A DNA stretch of 64,000 nt from Doryteuthis pealeii (GCA_023376005.1 CM042150.1:73694131-73758130), one strand, 5' to 3'. Numbered from the stretch's first letter, positions 45,758-57,589 are shown. The notes: a model not told the origin generated them from the sequence alone. Translations and numbers: made by a program.

Positions 45758-45820
45758 GCAAAAAAAAATATAAATAATAATATACTTTACTCAACAATGC
45801 TTCTAAAGCAAATTATCAAA

Positions 45821-45828
<8 letters not shown>
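45558..45828. repeat. Unit with 37-bp inverted ends around the right SINE-D tail
   Basis: GAGATTTGATAATTTGCTTT at 45564 and AAAGCAAATTATCAAATCTC at 45805 are inverted copies, extending to GTTGAGTA/TACTCAAC. A third, diverged copy lies at 45152-45187 left of the pair. Tracts of (TA)n at 45179-45212 and 45825-45853 adjoin the outer copies. Confidence 0.75.
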
Positions 45829-45854
<26 letters not shown>

Positions 45855-45857
<3 letters not shown>

Positions 45858-46478
45858 GTGTTTGGGATAAATATACAGAGTGTTCGGGATAAATTTGACA
45901 TACTTATATTTAGTTATTTTTCTCCATAGGTTGGAGGTATTGATGCACACTATGCATCATTTAAAAGCTTGTATCCTTCTTCATTCATATATGTGATGAC
46001 AGATAGAATGGATGACTGGAACCCACCTGAATCATGGAAGAGAATAACTTGTATCATGATGATCTGCAGCCATCAAAATAAGGAGATTATGGTTGCTGCT
46101 GAATGCTCCCTGAACCCTGTAAAAACAATCAGGCATGAACTGGAGAATTGCAACATAACAGATGATCTGATTGCGTTCCAATAGCAGAATTGCATGAAAA
46201 TCAGCAGAAAAAAGTGTTGGAGGATCCTCAGATGCCTACGTGGAGTTGCTAAACACTGTAGTCAAGTCCTGGATAACAAGAGTAGCCAATGTTAGGCCAT
46301 ATGTATGGCATCAGGATTCAAACCCCTGCAACACTTCTGGGAAAAGTAAAAAATGGTTGTCTGTGAATTTTTACTGTGCCTGTTGAATTTCTTTACATCC
46401 ATTAAATTTTGTAGTTACCAAGCACTTTTTCTTTTTCCTTATGAAACTGTCAAATTTATCCCAAACACCCTGTATATA
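45855..46478 (+). mobile_element. Tc1/mariner-type element, internally deleted
   Basis: Left end ACAGAGTGTTTGGGATAAAT (repeated once) and right end TTTATCCCAAACACCCTGTA form inverted repeats. The plus strand shows RMDDWNPPESWKRIT as in the 17863-18908 copy, then after GTGTTGGAGGATCC jumps to TCAGATGCCTACGTGGAGTT, omitting the middle that the other copy retains. No catalytic motifs remain. Confidence 0.85.
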
Positions 46479-46749
46479 TACACACACATAACTCACATGT
46501 CCAATCCTCATGTAAGGCCAGTATCAACATATCTCTCAATCTGGTTGACTTGTTAATATTGGTTTACCTGAAGATTATGAAATTCAGTTGTGAGTTTCAT
46601 CATGTTTTTATTTGATTTTACAGTTGAACATATGATATTGCTCTGCATTCTTGTAGATAGAGTACTGTATTCTATTGATTTAAAAAGATATTATCATTTA
46701 TAATATATATATATCTATATATAATGGAGATAGTTTGCATTTCTGTCGA

Positions 46750-47032
46750 TCCCCCATATTGGAACCGCTCTACCTTACAGTTAGGCTGAATTTGCACAAA
46801 GGTGTCAAAATTAAGGTGATGGAGAAAAAACAGAACCCACAAATTTTGTAATAAAACTGTTAATTTTAACTAAGGGGGTTTAGGGGTTAGGATTAGGGGT
46901 TGGTGTTGGAGTTTAAGGTTAGTTTAATGGGAATATAAATAAATAATTTGGGTTCTGTTTTTTCTGGGCCACCCAAACTTTGACCCCTTTGCGCAAGTTC
47001 AGTTCGAGCGGTTCTGATATGGGGGTCCGATT
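46750..47032. repeat. Inverted repeat with degenerate telomere-like loop
   Basis: CGATCCCCCATATTGGAACC ... GCACAAAGGTGTCAAA ... AAAAAACAGAACCCA at 46750-46845 is inverted at 46940-47032 (TGGGTTCTGTTTTTTCTGGG ... GGTTCTGATATGGGGGTCCG). The loop at 46865-46922 is G/T-rich with GGGGTTTAGGGGTTAGGATT and GGGGTTGG-type repeats. Confidence 0.85.
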
Positions 47033-47370
47033 TACTATAAACTTTTACGGGGAAATGAGCACCCCTGAAAACTCAAAAAATAAAGAACTTTTAAGAATTT
47101 AAAAAAAAATCTGATAGATTGGTGTGTAATTGATGATAATCCATTGAAGGAAGAAAAAAAAGAAATAAAGAAATAATTTTTTTTTTTAGCTGTTCCGATA
47201 TGGGGGATCGATTTATCATAAACTTATATGGGGAAATGAGCACCATTGAAAACTCGAAAAATAAATAATTTTTTTGAATTTTTTTTACAATCTGATAGAT
47301 TGGTGTGCAATTGATAATAATCCATTGAAAGAAAGAAAAAAAATCAAAAACAAAAATTTTAGATGGGGGT
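47012..47370. repeat. Tandem duplication of about 185 bp
   Basis: Two units starting at about 47012 and 47191 share GATATGGGGG(A/G)TCGATTTA, GGGGAAATGAGCACC, CTGATAGATTGGTGTG and GATAATCCATTGAA. Confidence 0.88.
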
Positions 47371-48844
47371 TTCCAGATGCTCGGGTCCGCCAATTATTCA
47401 ATTCAATGCTTACTTTAATGGATATAAAATTTATTAAATCTCTAAGAAAATGAATTAAGAGTGTAACAACATATATTATATTCATTAATTTATTGTACAA
47501 ACATTTTTACATAAACTAGCAAAAAACGCCATCTGAGCAGTTATAAAAATTAATTTTTGAAAGATATTGACTGAGTTAAAATTTCCATATAAGAGGGTTT
47601 GTATTATCGGTAAAATCATCAAATGTATTAAAGGAGTAAAGAAAAAATGAAACCATTTGAAATGGAAACTTGCTTCTTTCCCTCTCAAATCAAAATGTTG
47701 CATGCATTTATTTATTATTAATTAAATAATATTTTATCAATGACAGTATTGTGATGTAAACAGTGACATAGTTTTAGTCACAGACAAATTGATACTGAAT
47801 CTATTATAAAAAGATGTTATTTATTGAAGAAAATTTTCATAAAATTTATATTTTTACATAATTGTACCAAATAAAATTTAGTTGAAAATAAATCTATGAA
47901 TTAGATATTTTTATTTCCTCCAATTAAAAAAATTAGGTATTATTTAGCATTTAAATATTGATTTAAGTATCATTACTCTATTTTATTTTATATAATAATT
48001 ATTTACACTAAAACTAAATGTTTGTTAAATGTAAAATAAATAAGGTGAAATTTAATTTTTTTTATTTCAAAATTTTTAGAAATAATCAAAACAATAAAAA
48101 ATCATTTTGTATAGTTAATTGTTTTATTCATTGATAAACTAAATTTAATTTTATTATTAAATATTATTTCAGGAAAAAATTTGGTGTAGAAAAGTTAACT
48201 TTCCTAATTTCTATTTCAAATTATTTATTTTTGACTCCTTTAATGAAATTTTAATAATTAAATTATTAAAATCATTAAATGTTGAACGTCCTTTTAAAGT
48301 TTTTGGCATATTTTGGCATTGTTGTTTTTTATTACTTTAATTGATTTATTAATTTTACTTGGATACTACCCCTCTAACGTTGAATTTTAACCCCACTCCC
48401 CTGAGACTATATTTTTCAAAAGTTTATTTTCACACCTCCCGTAGGGCGGTTTTGTTTAGCTAGTATATATAATTATGATTATAATTAAATGCTAATTAAG
48501 ACAATGTGATATATACAACTAGATGGCCTGTTAACTTGGCTTCCAACTATAACAAGAGTCCCTGATGATATTAATGCTTCTATTTAAAAAAGATTGAAAA
48601 ATGCTATCATTATAGAGAATTTGGATGAATAAAAAAAATAATGTTCTACATGATGAAAATCTCCCAAAATTATCATCTCATTGCAAATTAGACTGGAAAT
48701 TGCTTTTAAGCATTTTAAGTATATTACTGTTTTTGTGTTTTTGCTGTTATTTTTTAACACATACATACGCACAATAATATATGTGCAAACATATTCAGAA
48801 TTTGAGTAATATGTAGTTGTATGTATGAGACTTATATGAAATAT

Positions 48845-48915
<71 letters not shown>
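48845..48915. repeat. Compound microsatellite (CT)n(AT)n
   Basis: About 18 CT units followed by about 18 AT units, then (GCAT)3. Confidence 0.98.
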
Positions 48916-48918
<3 letters not shown>

Positions 48919-49204
48919 TGCATGCATATTTTCAGAAATACACAAAGATTAAACTTTTATGTCTATCAAGGATTAAATGTTTTAGAATATAGATCACAAA
49001 GTATTTATATTAATAATTGAGAAGGGTTTGTTTTTCTGTCCTCTATAAATGGTCAAACAATTTGATTTTGAGCTACCAAATTCAGTTTACAAACAGGGAA
49101 ACATTTAATATTAAAAAAAAAACATTTGTTCTTCATGATGAAAGCCAAAAGTAATCATGCAAAATTTGAATTTCCAAACTTGAAAAATAAAATAAACAAA
49201 TTAT

Positions 49205-49787
49205 GTGGATTATTTGGATTATTTGGACTATTGTCCTCATCTTCATTGTTATCTGTACAACGTTTTGCCTGATGTGCCCTCTGGCCTTCTTCAGTTATTT
49301 CTTGTCGTACTCAGGAACCTTCTTTTTGGACTTAGGAATCTTCTGTTCAAACTCAGGAACCTTCTTGTCATAATCGTGAGCCAATTGGATGCATAAGTGA
49401 CAATTATCTCTAGACTGCAGGTTCAATCTTGGTCAGGGGCACACTAACATAGAATAATAATTAACACAGATTAACACCTGTACCCCAGCTTTGGTTTGCG
49501 GAATGAGAACAGGATAGCCCTGTGGACTGAATAAAGGGTTAGGTTCAAAGTTCCGTGATGGCTCCCAATTATGACAAGAATGTTCTCGAGTTCGAATAGA
49601 AGATTCCTGAGTCCTTAAAGAAGGTTTCCGAGTCTGAAAAGAAGGTTCCCGAGTCCAACAAGAAATACCTGAAGAAGGCCGGAAGGCATATTTGCCGAAA
49701 CGTTGTACAGATAACAATGAAGATGAGGACAATAGTCTGAATAATCCAAATAATACTAATTATCAAGCCTCATCTAAAAAGAAATAG
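49205..49787 (+). mobile_element. SINE-A with inverted tail, best-preserved copy
   Basis: Left: an inverted tail of about 180 bp (ATTTGGACTATTGTCCTCAT ... GTACAACGTTTTGCC ... AGGAACCTTCTT). Middle: tRNA-like region with GACTGCAGGTTCAATCTTGG (B box); the A-box part is lost. Right: body (TTAACACCTGTACCCC, GACTGAATAAAGGGTTAGG, GTTCCCGAGTCCAACAAG) and tail with TACCTGAAGAAGGCC, GCCGAAACGTTGTAC and GAAGATGAGGACAATAG, ending TTATCAAGCCTCATCT. TAAACAAATTAT at 49193-49204 and 49788-49799 flanks everything, so both tails came in one insertion event. Confidence 0.9.
49666..49707 (+). other. Hammerhead-ribozyme-like motif H2 in SINE-A tail
   Basis: TAC pairs with GTA (stem I, three pairs). Between them: CTGAAGA (CUGANGA), one unpaired A, GGCC...GCC as stem II, GAAA, and CGTT, giving a two-base self-complementary stem III (ACGT) and a U before the cleavage point. 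Equivalent motifs lie at 34263-34305 and 20832-20875 in the other SINE-A copies. Confidence 0.5.
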
Positions 49788-49899
49788 TAAACAAATTATT
49801 TCTGACTAAAATTATAATTCACATTCAATTAAATATTGTTAATTAGGTTTATAGTAATTATTCAAGTAGGAGACAGTGCTGGATTAAGTCATTGACTTT

Positions 49900-52800
49900 T
49901 ACTCAGCCCCCTCCCTCCCCTCACCTAAAAAAAACACTTGAGATTTAGAGAATACTTTTGTAGTAAACAGCGGATTAACTTTTTTATTCCTTCTTTTTGA
50001 AATAGCAGATTTCAGATTTACTTGTGTTTAATGATAACTAAAACAACTAGAAAGAGGAATTTCACAAACATAAAACATCTTAAAGATTTTACACAGATTG
50101 ATGATAACACAAAAATGACTAAACACACAATGCTCTCATGGCAATTGAAAACAGTGTTCTGTACAATTTATAATTTATGAAGGTTTTTGGGGAGATCTGT
50201 TTCCAAGAAAGAAAATTGAATTTTAATAAATGTAATTTTTTTTACAAAATCTTCCCCCTAAAGTGTCTTATTTAGGAATTACTATCCAAACAAGTGTTTA
50301 AATCTACAAAATTCTTCATAACTGTGAATTTTTTCATAAAACAATATCATCTTCTCAGGATAATATGGAAAATAAATTGTTAAATCTTTTTTCTGTTATG
50401 GAGATTTATCTTTTATCATAACAATTAAGTTAACTCATATATAAATTCTTAATTAACAGCAAAGACTATAAAATGACCAGTTTCAATCCCAAGTCTTGAA
50501 TTCTAACCCATTATAGATTAATATTTCAGCTAGTATAGAAAAACCAGTTCCTATTATCAAATTACCAGTAACAAAACCTGCAGACCTCTAGACAATTTAT
50601 TTTATGTCTAATCATTGAACCACATCATATATATAAACTGTCACTATTATTTTCCTCTTTCCTCTTTCTTTTTCTTTAAATAAGAAATCAGACTTTGTTG
50701 ATTGTATAAAATAGATATTACAAATCTTTAGCTGAGAGATTTGTTATTTAGAAGCATATCTTGCTCTGAGAACATTGTGTATATTTAGACAACAAGAGAG
50801 ACTTGGATTTACTTATCTATATTTTCGTAATTGACTTTTGCACAAACCTGCAGTTCCCAACATTTTCACTGGTATATTTTGAGATGTTTAACCATACTGA
50901 TACAAATATTAAGTGTCATGTTGTGCCAGAGGGTGGTAACTGGAGTAGCCATCAGACTAACATCAAAGCAAGATAAACACAGTTTGAACCCTAACTACTA
51001 CTTTCACAGTTGGGTACATCACTGTATGATATGTTCTTGTGATTGATATCTAAGTGAGCTGGTAAACAGGATCTTTGATCATCTGTTAGGGATGAAAATT
51101 GGATAATTTGATCATATTGACAACTGCAACTGAGAAAAGAAATCAAGTTGAAATTTATACTGAAGAATTTACCATTTCCCAACTTGAGGTGATCACGAGT
51201 TTTTCTTTTAGTTTTTTCTTTGTTTTTTTTTGTTCTTTTCTTTTTGTTGGTATTTATCATTGGACATCAAAGTGAACTTGACTTGATATATTTTTGTCAC
51301 CATTTCACCAAGTTAACTTTTGCCCCCCAAAACATTAATGGTCTCATATAAACACATACATATTGTACTGTGGACAGAAAGTCTTGTTATTTAATTACGC
51401 ATATAATTGATTTATATTTAATGTTAGAGACTTAACCATAAGCCCACTGTTTGGCACACCATGAAATTTACATTACTGATAGAATAAATTCAGTAGTATA
51501 AGTCAACCAATTTGCATTATTTTGGCTGTTGTAGTTAACTAACATGAGTTAAATATAAAAACAAACACTTATTTGGAGCCAAGTGGCTAAACTCTTTTAG
51601 CTGGTTGCCAGTGCCAGAAATCTGCAATATGTGCACGTGCTATATATATAAAATGTAATACATCAAAATCAATGGCCAACTTGTCCCCCCAGTTAATGGA
51701 GCCACACTCGTACAAGTTACCCAGTATGGTGTGTAAATCTACAGGATTCTTTAAATTCTTTTGATTCACAGTATTCACTAAATGAATGAATTACTGTAGC
51801 CATCTTCTTTCCTGGTTTGTTCATATTCTTTTTTTGCAATGTTTTTATAATGTACATATTTTCTTTTTCTGAAATATAAATATTGTTTCTTATTAAAATT
51901 TGCTTATACTGGTACATAAGGCCTTAAGTTACTTACTATTTCCAACTGGTCACCCATATAAGTCCTGACCAGGTTAATTTTTGCTTAACTTTGGCAATCT
52001 CAATTGAACCAGAGCTTTCGCTGTAACTTTAATGTAAGTCAAATGTATTCTTGTAGCATGACAGTGACATCATGTGTTTAGAATAAACATAACAGCATAC
52101 TCAGCTCACAACACAGTTGGATGCTAATCACCCAACAAATTTCTACAATGTGCAGTAAGTTTGTGGTCAGATGATTTGAAAATGACCTTCAATGTGATCA
52201 GGTGCAGAGTAGGGAAATGAGAAGTATCATCAACACATATCTGCAGAGAAGTTCTTGAGTGACCAGAATGTCCCATTTTGGAAACTGAGTGTCATAAACA
52301 CAATTCTACAAGGTAGGGAAAGATAGACTCAACAAGGCTCTAGTTACTTTGTGGGTACATTCTACTTGGGATGAGAATTAGGGATTAACATCAAAATTTC
52401 TCTTTTCCAGACAACTGACCTGACAATCCATGAATCCATACCCCGGAGTAACCTATGAAAGTAATAAAAATTATTTGATTTTTGAAAAGACTTAGTGTCT
52501 TCTAGATTAGATTATTTAAATTAATGGCAGAATTTTTTTTATAAGTCTTAATTTTTTCAGGCATGGATTTCACTAATTAAAGCAATATTTCCCTAATGGT
52601 AGTTAATAAATTTTCTTTGGGGGGTGGGTTCTCATTTTTCAAAAATTTTCACCATAAATTTTCAATTGGATTTTAGACCGTCATGGGGCTAAATACAAAA
52701 AAATCCATAATTTTTCCACCAGTAACTATTTTTAATATAAATAATTTTTACAGAGTTATATGGTTTCAAGTATCTAATACTAATAATTTTCAAATATCTA

Positions 52801-53180
52801 GGACCCTAACAGATACTAGCACTCTGATCAGAATAGACATGGGAGTAATGGCAATGAAAGAATGACTCTACACTCCACTGAGTTCCAAATTTGGAGCTTT
52901 ACCACCTGATGCAGTATATCATCATACCTAAAATAAACCTTTGGTGAGGGGTCTTATCGCTCTGTCATGGATGCACTTGGTATATTCTAGGTACTTTGAA
53001 CAGGGCATGGAGCAACCCCAGCACTTTCATTGATTTTGGTGGACATTGGCAAATTTAGTCAGTTTAAATTACAATTTCTCGTGTATTTCTGGTCTAAACT
53101 TAAAAGTATTCATATGGCTGGAAATAAAATAAAATAAACTTTCTAAATGTGTAATTTTTATGTGTTTTATCCATTGAATT
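49900..53180. other. AT-rich stretch, nothing recognised
   Basis: No exon or mobile-element signature found. Short frames and a few T-rich tracts only. Confidence 0.45.
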
Positions 53181-53589
53181 TTTAAGGCTAGTTAAAATGG
53201 TATTTTAATTCAAACCGCCAAAAATATGTAATATGAGTTTTTTCCAAGACTAAATTTCCCATCTTAATTTCTTTTGTAAAATCAAATTGGCTAATCTTTA
53301 TCAATATTCTTGAAATTATAGACTTAATTAGAATACACCTTGAAATACAAGTAGGAGCTTGTTTTTTTTTTCTGTTCTGACCTTTGGAAGCAAAAATATG
53401 ATAGAGAAAGTTGACAGAGATTTTTTCAAAAAGTATAAGATCAGCAAAAATGAGCACTATATCATTAATAGAAGATAGTCTCAGAATTATTTTCATATAT
53501 AATGTGTGAAATATTAATGATGCTATACTGTCAGGATTTTTTCATCAAATTTTCAATTTTGGAAAAAAAACTTTAAATTACAAGAAATG

Positions 53590-53628
53590 TAAACAAAACT
53601 CAGCACACGCCGGACGGGCTTTGTTTAA
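53590..53628 (+). mobile_element. Possible relic of a Helitron-like 3' end
   Basis: CACACGCCGGACGGGC followed by TTTGTTTAAAAG resembles the end at 48431-48463 (CACACCTCCCGTAGGGC, TTTTGTTTAGCTAG), with the terminal CTAG lost. Confidence 0.3.
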
Positions 53629-54556
53629 AAGCATATGTAAATAGGTATTCTATTTCTTGTATATAATTCAACATAGGTATTTAAAAATGTATTTTTAAGT
53701 TCAAAGTGATGTTATCTATTTAAATTAATACTATATATATGTGTATACTTGCAGTATCAAAATGAAAATGTTTAATAATCTTGTGGTAAACTTTAAAAAA
53801 AATGCTATCTGTACCTCTTATTCTCTAAATAATGAATTCCAGCATAGAGATACATACAATTTGAGTGCAGAAAGAACATACATTTTACATAAGAATGCCA
53901 AGGTTTATAAAAATTGCTCCAAAAATAAAGAAATGGTGAAGAAATGACTGAATTTCTTGTTTTTAATTGGTCCATGATTTGACATTTTTTTAACAAAATC
54001 ATGTCCACTTTTGTACCCCCAATATTTGGGCTTTAGATTCTTATAACATTTGAACCACTGGTGATATTTGCATAATTAAAACAGTTTTGAACTCCATTTA
54101 CAGAGCCCTGTATAACTAGTATATAAAATAACAATATCTTCAAATAAAAAAAATCAACTGGGAATGCTATAAAAAGGACAACAAGCAACAACTACAGACA
54201 ACAACTACAAACTCCGCCATATTTCTTCCAAAGTAACACTCTCTTCAACAGTTCACTCCTTCTAAACTGATAACTAATGGCCAACCTATTATTTCTCAAT
54301 TAATTATTACACTATAGAGAAATACTTTTACAGACAAATTCCAGAAATACATACAAAATTCATTACAGCTCTGATAAATTTCTGCATCAACTTGGAGGTG
54401 TCAATATTATGTTTTTCTTGTCAGTGGGGCAACTCTGGTAATACTTGTAAGCATAACTGTACTTTCAAACTATCAAGAAATCTATATAACAATAGAACAA
54501 CTAGACAAAAAGAAATTATATAGCTCTAAAGTTAGAATAGTTTAAAGGTGCAAGCA

Positions 54557-54854
54557 TTATCTTTCATACAGTATTGGTATTTTGTTAGACCAGTCATTTA
54601 AGTGACAATCAAATGTAATAGATGTAATTTTCCTCTTTAGAAATGCGTCTTTGAAATCGGAAGTAAACAAAGATAAAAGTCTGTTTCTTGTTGCGAAATT
54701 GTTTTCAAATTGTCCAATGCATTTTTGGGGATGCAGAAAAACATGTTTCTCCAGATATTTAACAACAAAGTTCAGCATTTCAGAGAATGCATTATTGGTA
54801 ATTAACTCTTCTTCATTCCTGTAAATATCAAAATTATTTCCATTCAAAAAACTG
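54557..54854 (-). CDS. Candidate terminal exon of an unidentified gene
   Basis: On the minus strand a strong pyrimidine tract (TTCTTGTTTTTTTTTTG) and TTTTTTTAG at 54855-54862 precede an open frame that starts in phase 1 with SFLNGNNFDIYRNEEEL. It continues NAFSEMLNFVVKYLEKHV, LHPQKCIGQFENNFATRN, RLLSLFTSDFKDAF and DCHLNDWSNKIPILYER, then stops. About 98 codons. The mix of hydrophobic, acidic and basic residues is that of a folded, mainly helical protein. No AATAAA was seen in the following 400 bp. I cannot name the family. Neighbouring exons would lie at higher coordinates, outside or unrecognised. Confidence 0.45.
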
Positions 54855-55039
54855 CTAAAAAAACAAAAAAAAAACAAGAATGTGTTATACTGTTTTGCAT
54901 GTAACCACTAATGTCAACACCAATGACAACAAAATATTCTATTTCTTTGTTTTTTTGGCTTGAAAAGAAAATTGATGATTTATTTCTTGAAATTAGCGGG
55001 AATGAAACAATTTTTTAAAAATCTATAAAGATAAAACTT

Positions 55040-55290
55040 TTGTATATATGTTATCATAACACAGCAAAATGGAATGACATTTTCTCTGAGAGAATAAAGC
55101 AATTTCCAATCCAGTTTTCAACTTAATTATAAATTGAAGTTTGCATTGTACTCACTCCAATATCTATTTATCTTATTCATTTATTATGAATTAATTATAA
55201 TATACATTCAATAAATAGGATGCAACTTGAGAGCAAGCTTAATGTTCACCAATGGTGGCTTTTAAGTGAGTTTTATTAAAGAGAAAGAAA
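55040..55290. repeat. Dispersed repeat X, copy 3
   Basis: GAGAATAAAGCAATTTCC, CAACTTAATTATAAATTGAA and AAGCTTAATGTTCACCAATG then TTTTAAGTGAG match copies at 27850 and 32010. Confidence 0.6.
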
Positions 55291-55299
55291 AATTATTTC

Positions 55300-56510
55300 A
55301 ATCAAACTTGATCAAAGATTAATTTTTGTTACTTTTTGAAAATGAAATTATTTTTGATTATTTCTTTCACTGGTAATCAAACCTAACTTAAATTTTCTGT
55401 GATAAAATCAAAAATGATCAGAAACAGGTAAAAGAAAATAAATCTATTACTCAGATTGGTACTATTCTGTATTCAATAAGAAGTAAATATATAAAACATA
55501 TAAATCTCATCTGAAGAAAAAACAGTAGACTTTCCTGAAGGTCAGTTTCTTATTAATATATTTATTATTATTTATTTAGGAATCAGAATACAAAATGCGA
55601 TTTTATATAAATCTTTAATTATAGTTATCAAGTTACTTTCAAGTGACGACTCAAGTCTGTTAATATACAGAATTATAACTCATTGTTGTATTGTAGATAA
55701 TATAGCAGACAATGTCTGAGGGTTGATCATTAAATGGAGATAGGTGATAACCGTGTGGTAGGAAAAGAACAAGCATCAAGGTTTCTTAATTATTACTTTT
55801 GGAGACTCCTGGTCTCTCGGTATTGGTTATAGGTTGTCTAGCCAAGTTATCTAGAGGAGGAAATTGCTGTTAATCAATAATTCCTCACCCAAACTAAAGA
55901 ATACTCCCGGGTGACACAATCATTTACTCATGCTGACTCTCTTGTGTTTCTGACTGCATTTTCTTTAATCTTTATCATGGAAATCTGTATTTATATTTGT
56001 TCAGCTTCTGGCCATGGGACATCCTGTTTTACTTTACAAATTTGCAATTGTTTTTGTTTTTTGGTGGCATCTGCATTTTTTTAATTCTGTACCAGATGAC
56101 ATCAACGTCATTTTTAGGTCATCTCACCATATCCTGCTGCATGGGATGACACCCACATTACATCACATAGTTTTTCTATTGCTATATGTTTTGAATTAAA
56201 AATCTAGGATAGATATGTCAGGTTATAAAATATCTCAGAAACATGTGTTTTCAACATTGTCAGTAAAACATTGAAAATCCCACTATATGAAGACAATTAT
56301 ATTTTGTTGAAAATTTGCTGGAATAATATTTGCATTTGTGCAGGAAGTGCAATAAAAATAATAATGACAAGAAATATTGTCAACGATTAAAAGATACTAG
56401 ACATTTGATTAGTTACCTGCTAAACAAATTTCAAAAATCTTGTACAAATTATATAAAACCGAAAATTATATAAATAAGAGGTGTAGCTATTTTTAAACTG
56501 TTACATATTC
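55300..56510. other. AT-rich stretch, nothing recognised
   Basis: No exon, RNA gene or element end identified. Confidence 0.45.
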
Positions 56511-56511
56511 A

Positions 56512-56615
56512 TATTTTGGGTTTGGTTTTGTTTCTTTGTTTAATGGTATATCAACTTTTGTGGGTTATTTAATGTCAAAGCCATCTTCTTAGAAGAACAG
56601 TAGTGATGCTATTTA
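56512..56615 (-). mobile_element. SINE-B 3' fragment
   Basis: On the minus strand: CACTACTGTTCTTCTAAGAA, GACATTAAATAACCCACAAA, GATATACCATTAAACAAAG and an AACAAAACCAAACCC tail. It is continuous across the point where the copy at 3686 carries a LINE. Confidence 0.8.
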
Positions 56616-56689
56616 ACTCATAAGCAGGTATCATCAGATTAAAAGAAAATTAACATTATATACATATTATGAATAAATTGTTAGAAGTG

Positions 56690-56835
56690 AATTCATTTAT
56701 GAGCAATAAAGTAATATTTGATGATATTTGTTTTGATTGTATAATGTTACCCTGTAAATGATAAAATCCTGGTTCATAAGAAAATAAACATTTTATACAG
56801 AAATGTTTGGTGTGTATGTATTTATGAGTGATACT
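56690..56835. mobile_element. Short inverted-repeat element, second copy
   Basis: ATTTGTTTTGATTGTATAAT, ATGATAAAATCCTGGT and GTGTATGTATTTATGAGTGA then TACT parallel the interior and right end of 39830-40003. The left end is eroded. Confidence 0.5.
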
Positions 56836-57455
56836 ATATATTATTTTATCTTCTATCTTAAAGTATGTTTCAAAAAGTGCAGCTGTGGATGACTTTTCAG
56901 TATGAAACTAAATCCAAAAATAACTTACATATCTATAATAAATAGAAATCTTGAATTGATTCAAATATTTCAAGAACCAGAAATGTTAATGCCAAAACTG
57001 CACATCTTGTATAAACTCTGTTATTCTATTTTTAGTACAATTTTTGTTGTTGTGACCCAAGATTTTAGCCTGAACAACCCGGAATTTGATTGCTATGCAT
57101 TATTTAACACTGATTAGCATCTATAATCTTTCTTGAGAAGAGAAAGACTTAAAAGATATGACAAATAATTACTTGATAAATTTCAATTTTCTACAGACAA
57201 GATATCTGAATAATAGAAATATCTCCATCGTCATAATAGATTGCTACGCATTCTTGTGTGTTTTTTTTTTCTTTTGAGCTTTGTTTTATTGATCAAAACA
57301 TGTTTTGAATAAAACTGTTGTTTACTTGCTGCACAGAAGCAGCAAGAAAAACAAAATATTAAAGTCCTTTGAGTTGTGAATATGCCAAGAATAAAGCAAA
57401 GTTAAAGAAGTGATATATTTTCTCATATGGACAAAATCTCATCATGTATATTATG

Positions 57456-57459
<4 letters not shown>

Positions 57460-57516
<57 letters not shown>
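57460..57516. repeat. (TA)n microsatellite
   Basis: About 28 TA units. Confidence 0.98.
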
Positions 57517-57520
<4 letters not shown>

Positions 57521-57589
57521 GGTAAATCCTACAAAAGTTGATTAAAAATTTAGGAAATATGGATAAAGCACAAACAAGTACATTCAATT

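Larger units (their letters stand above)
46714..48463 (+). mobile_element. Helitron-like non-autonomous element, 1.75 kb
   Basis: It begins TCTATATATAATGGAGATAG preceded by A, and ends CTAG followed by T, as Helitrons inserting between A and T do. Eleven bases before CTAG is the small hairpin CCTCCC-GTA-GGGCGG (one T/C mismatch), the usual 3' signal. No Rep/helicase coding sequence. Inside are a foldback (46750-47032), a tandem duplication (47012-47370) and a long AT-rich filler. A relic of a similar 3' end is at 53590-53628. Confidence 0.6.
48955..49880. repeat. Dispersed repeat Y, copy 1, split by SINE-A
   Basis: 48955-49192 and 49800-49880 together match 60425-60775 (GGATTAAA..., TTTGTTTTTCTGTCCTCTAT, CACATTCAATTAAATATTG, TTAATTAGGTTTATA). 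The break coincides with the SINE-A insertion and its 12-bp duplication. Confidence 0.65.
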
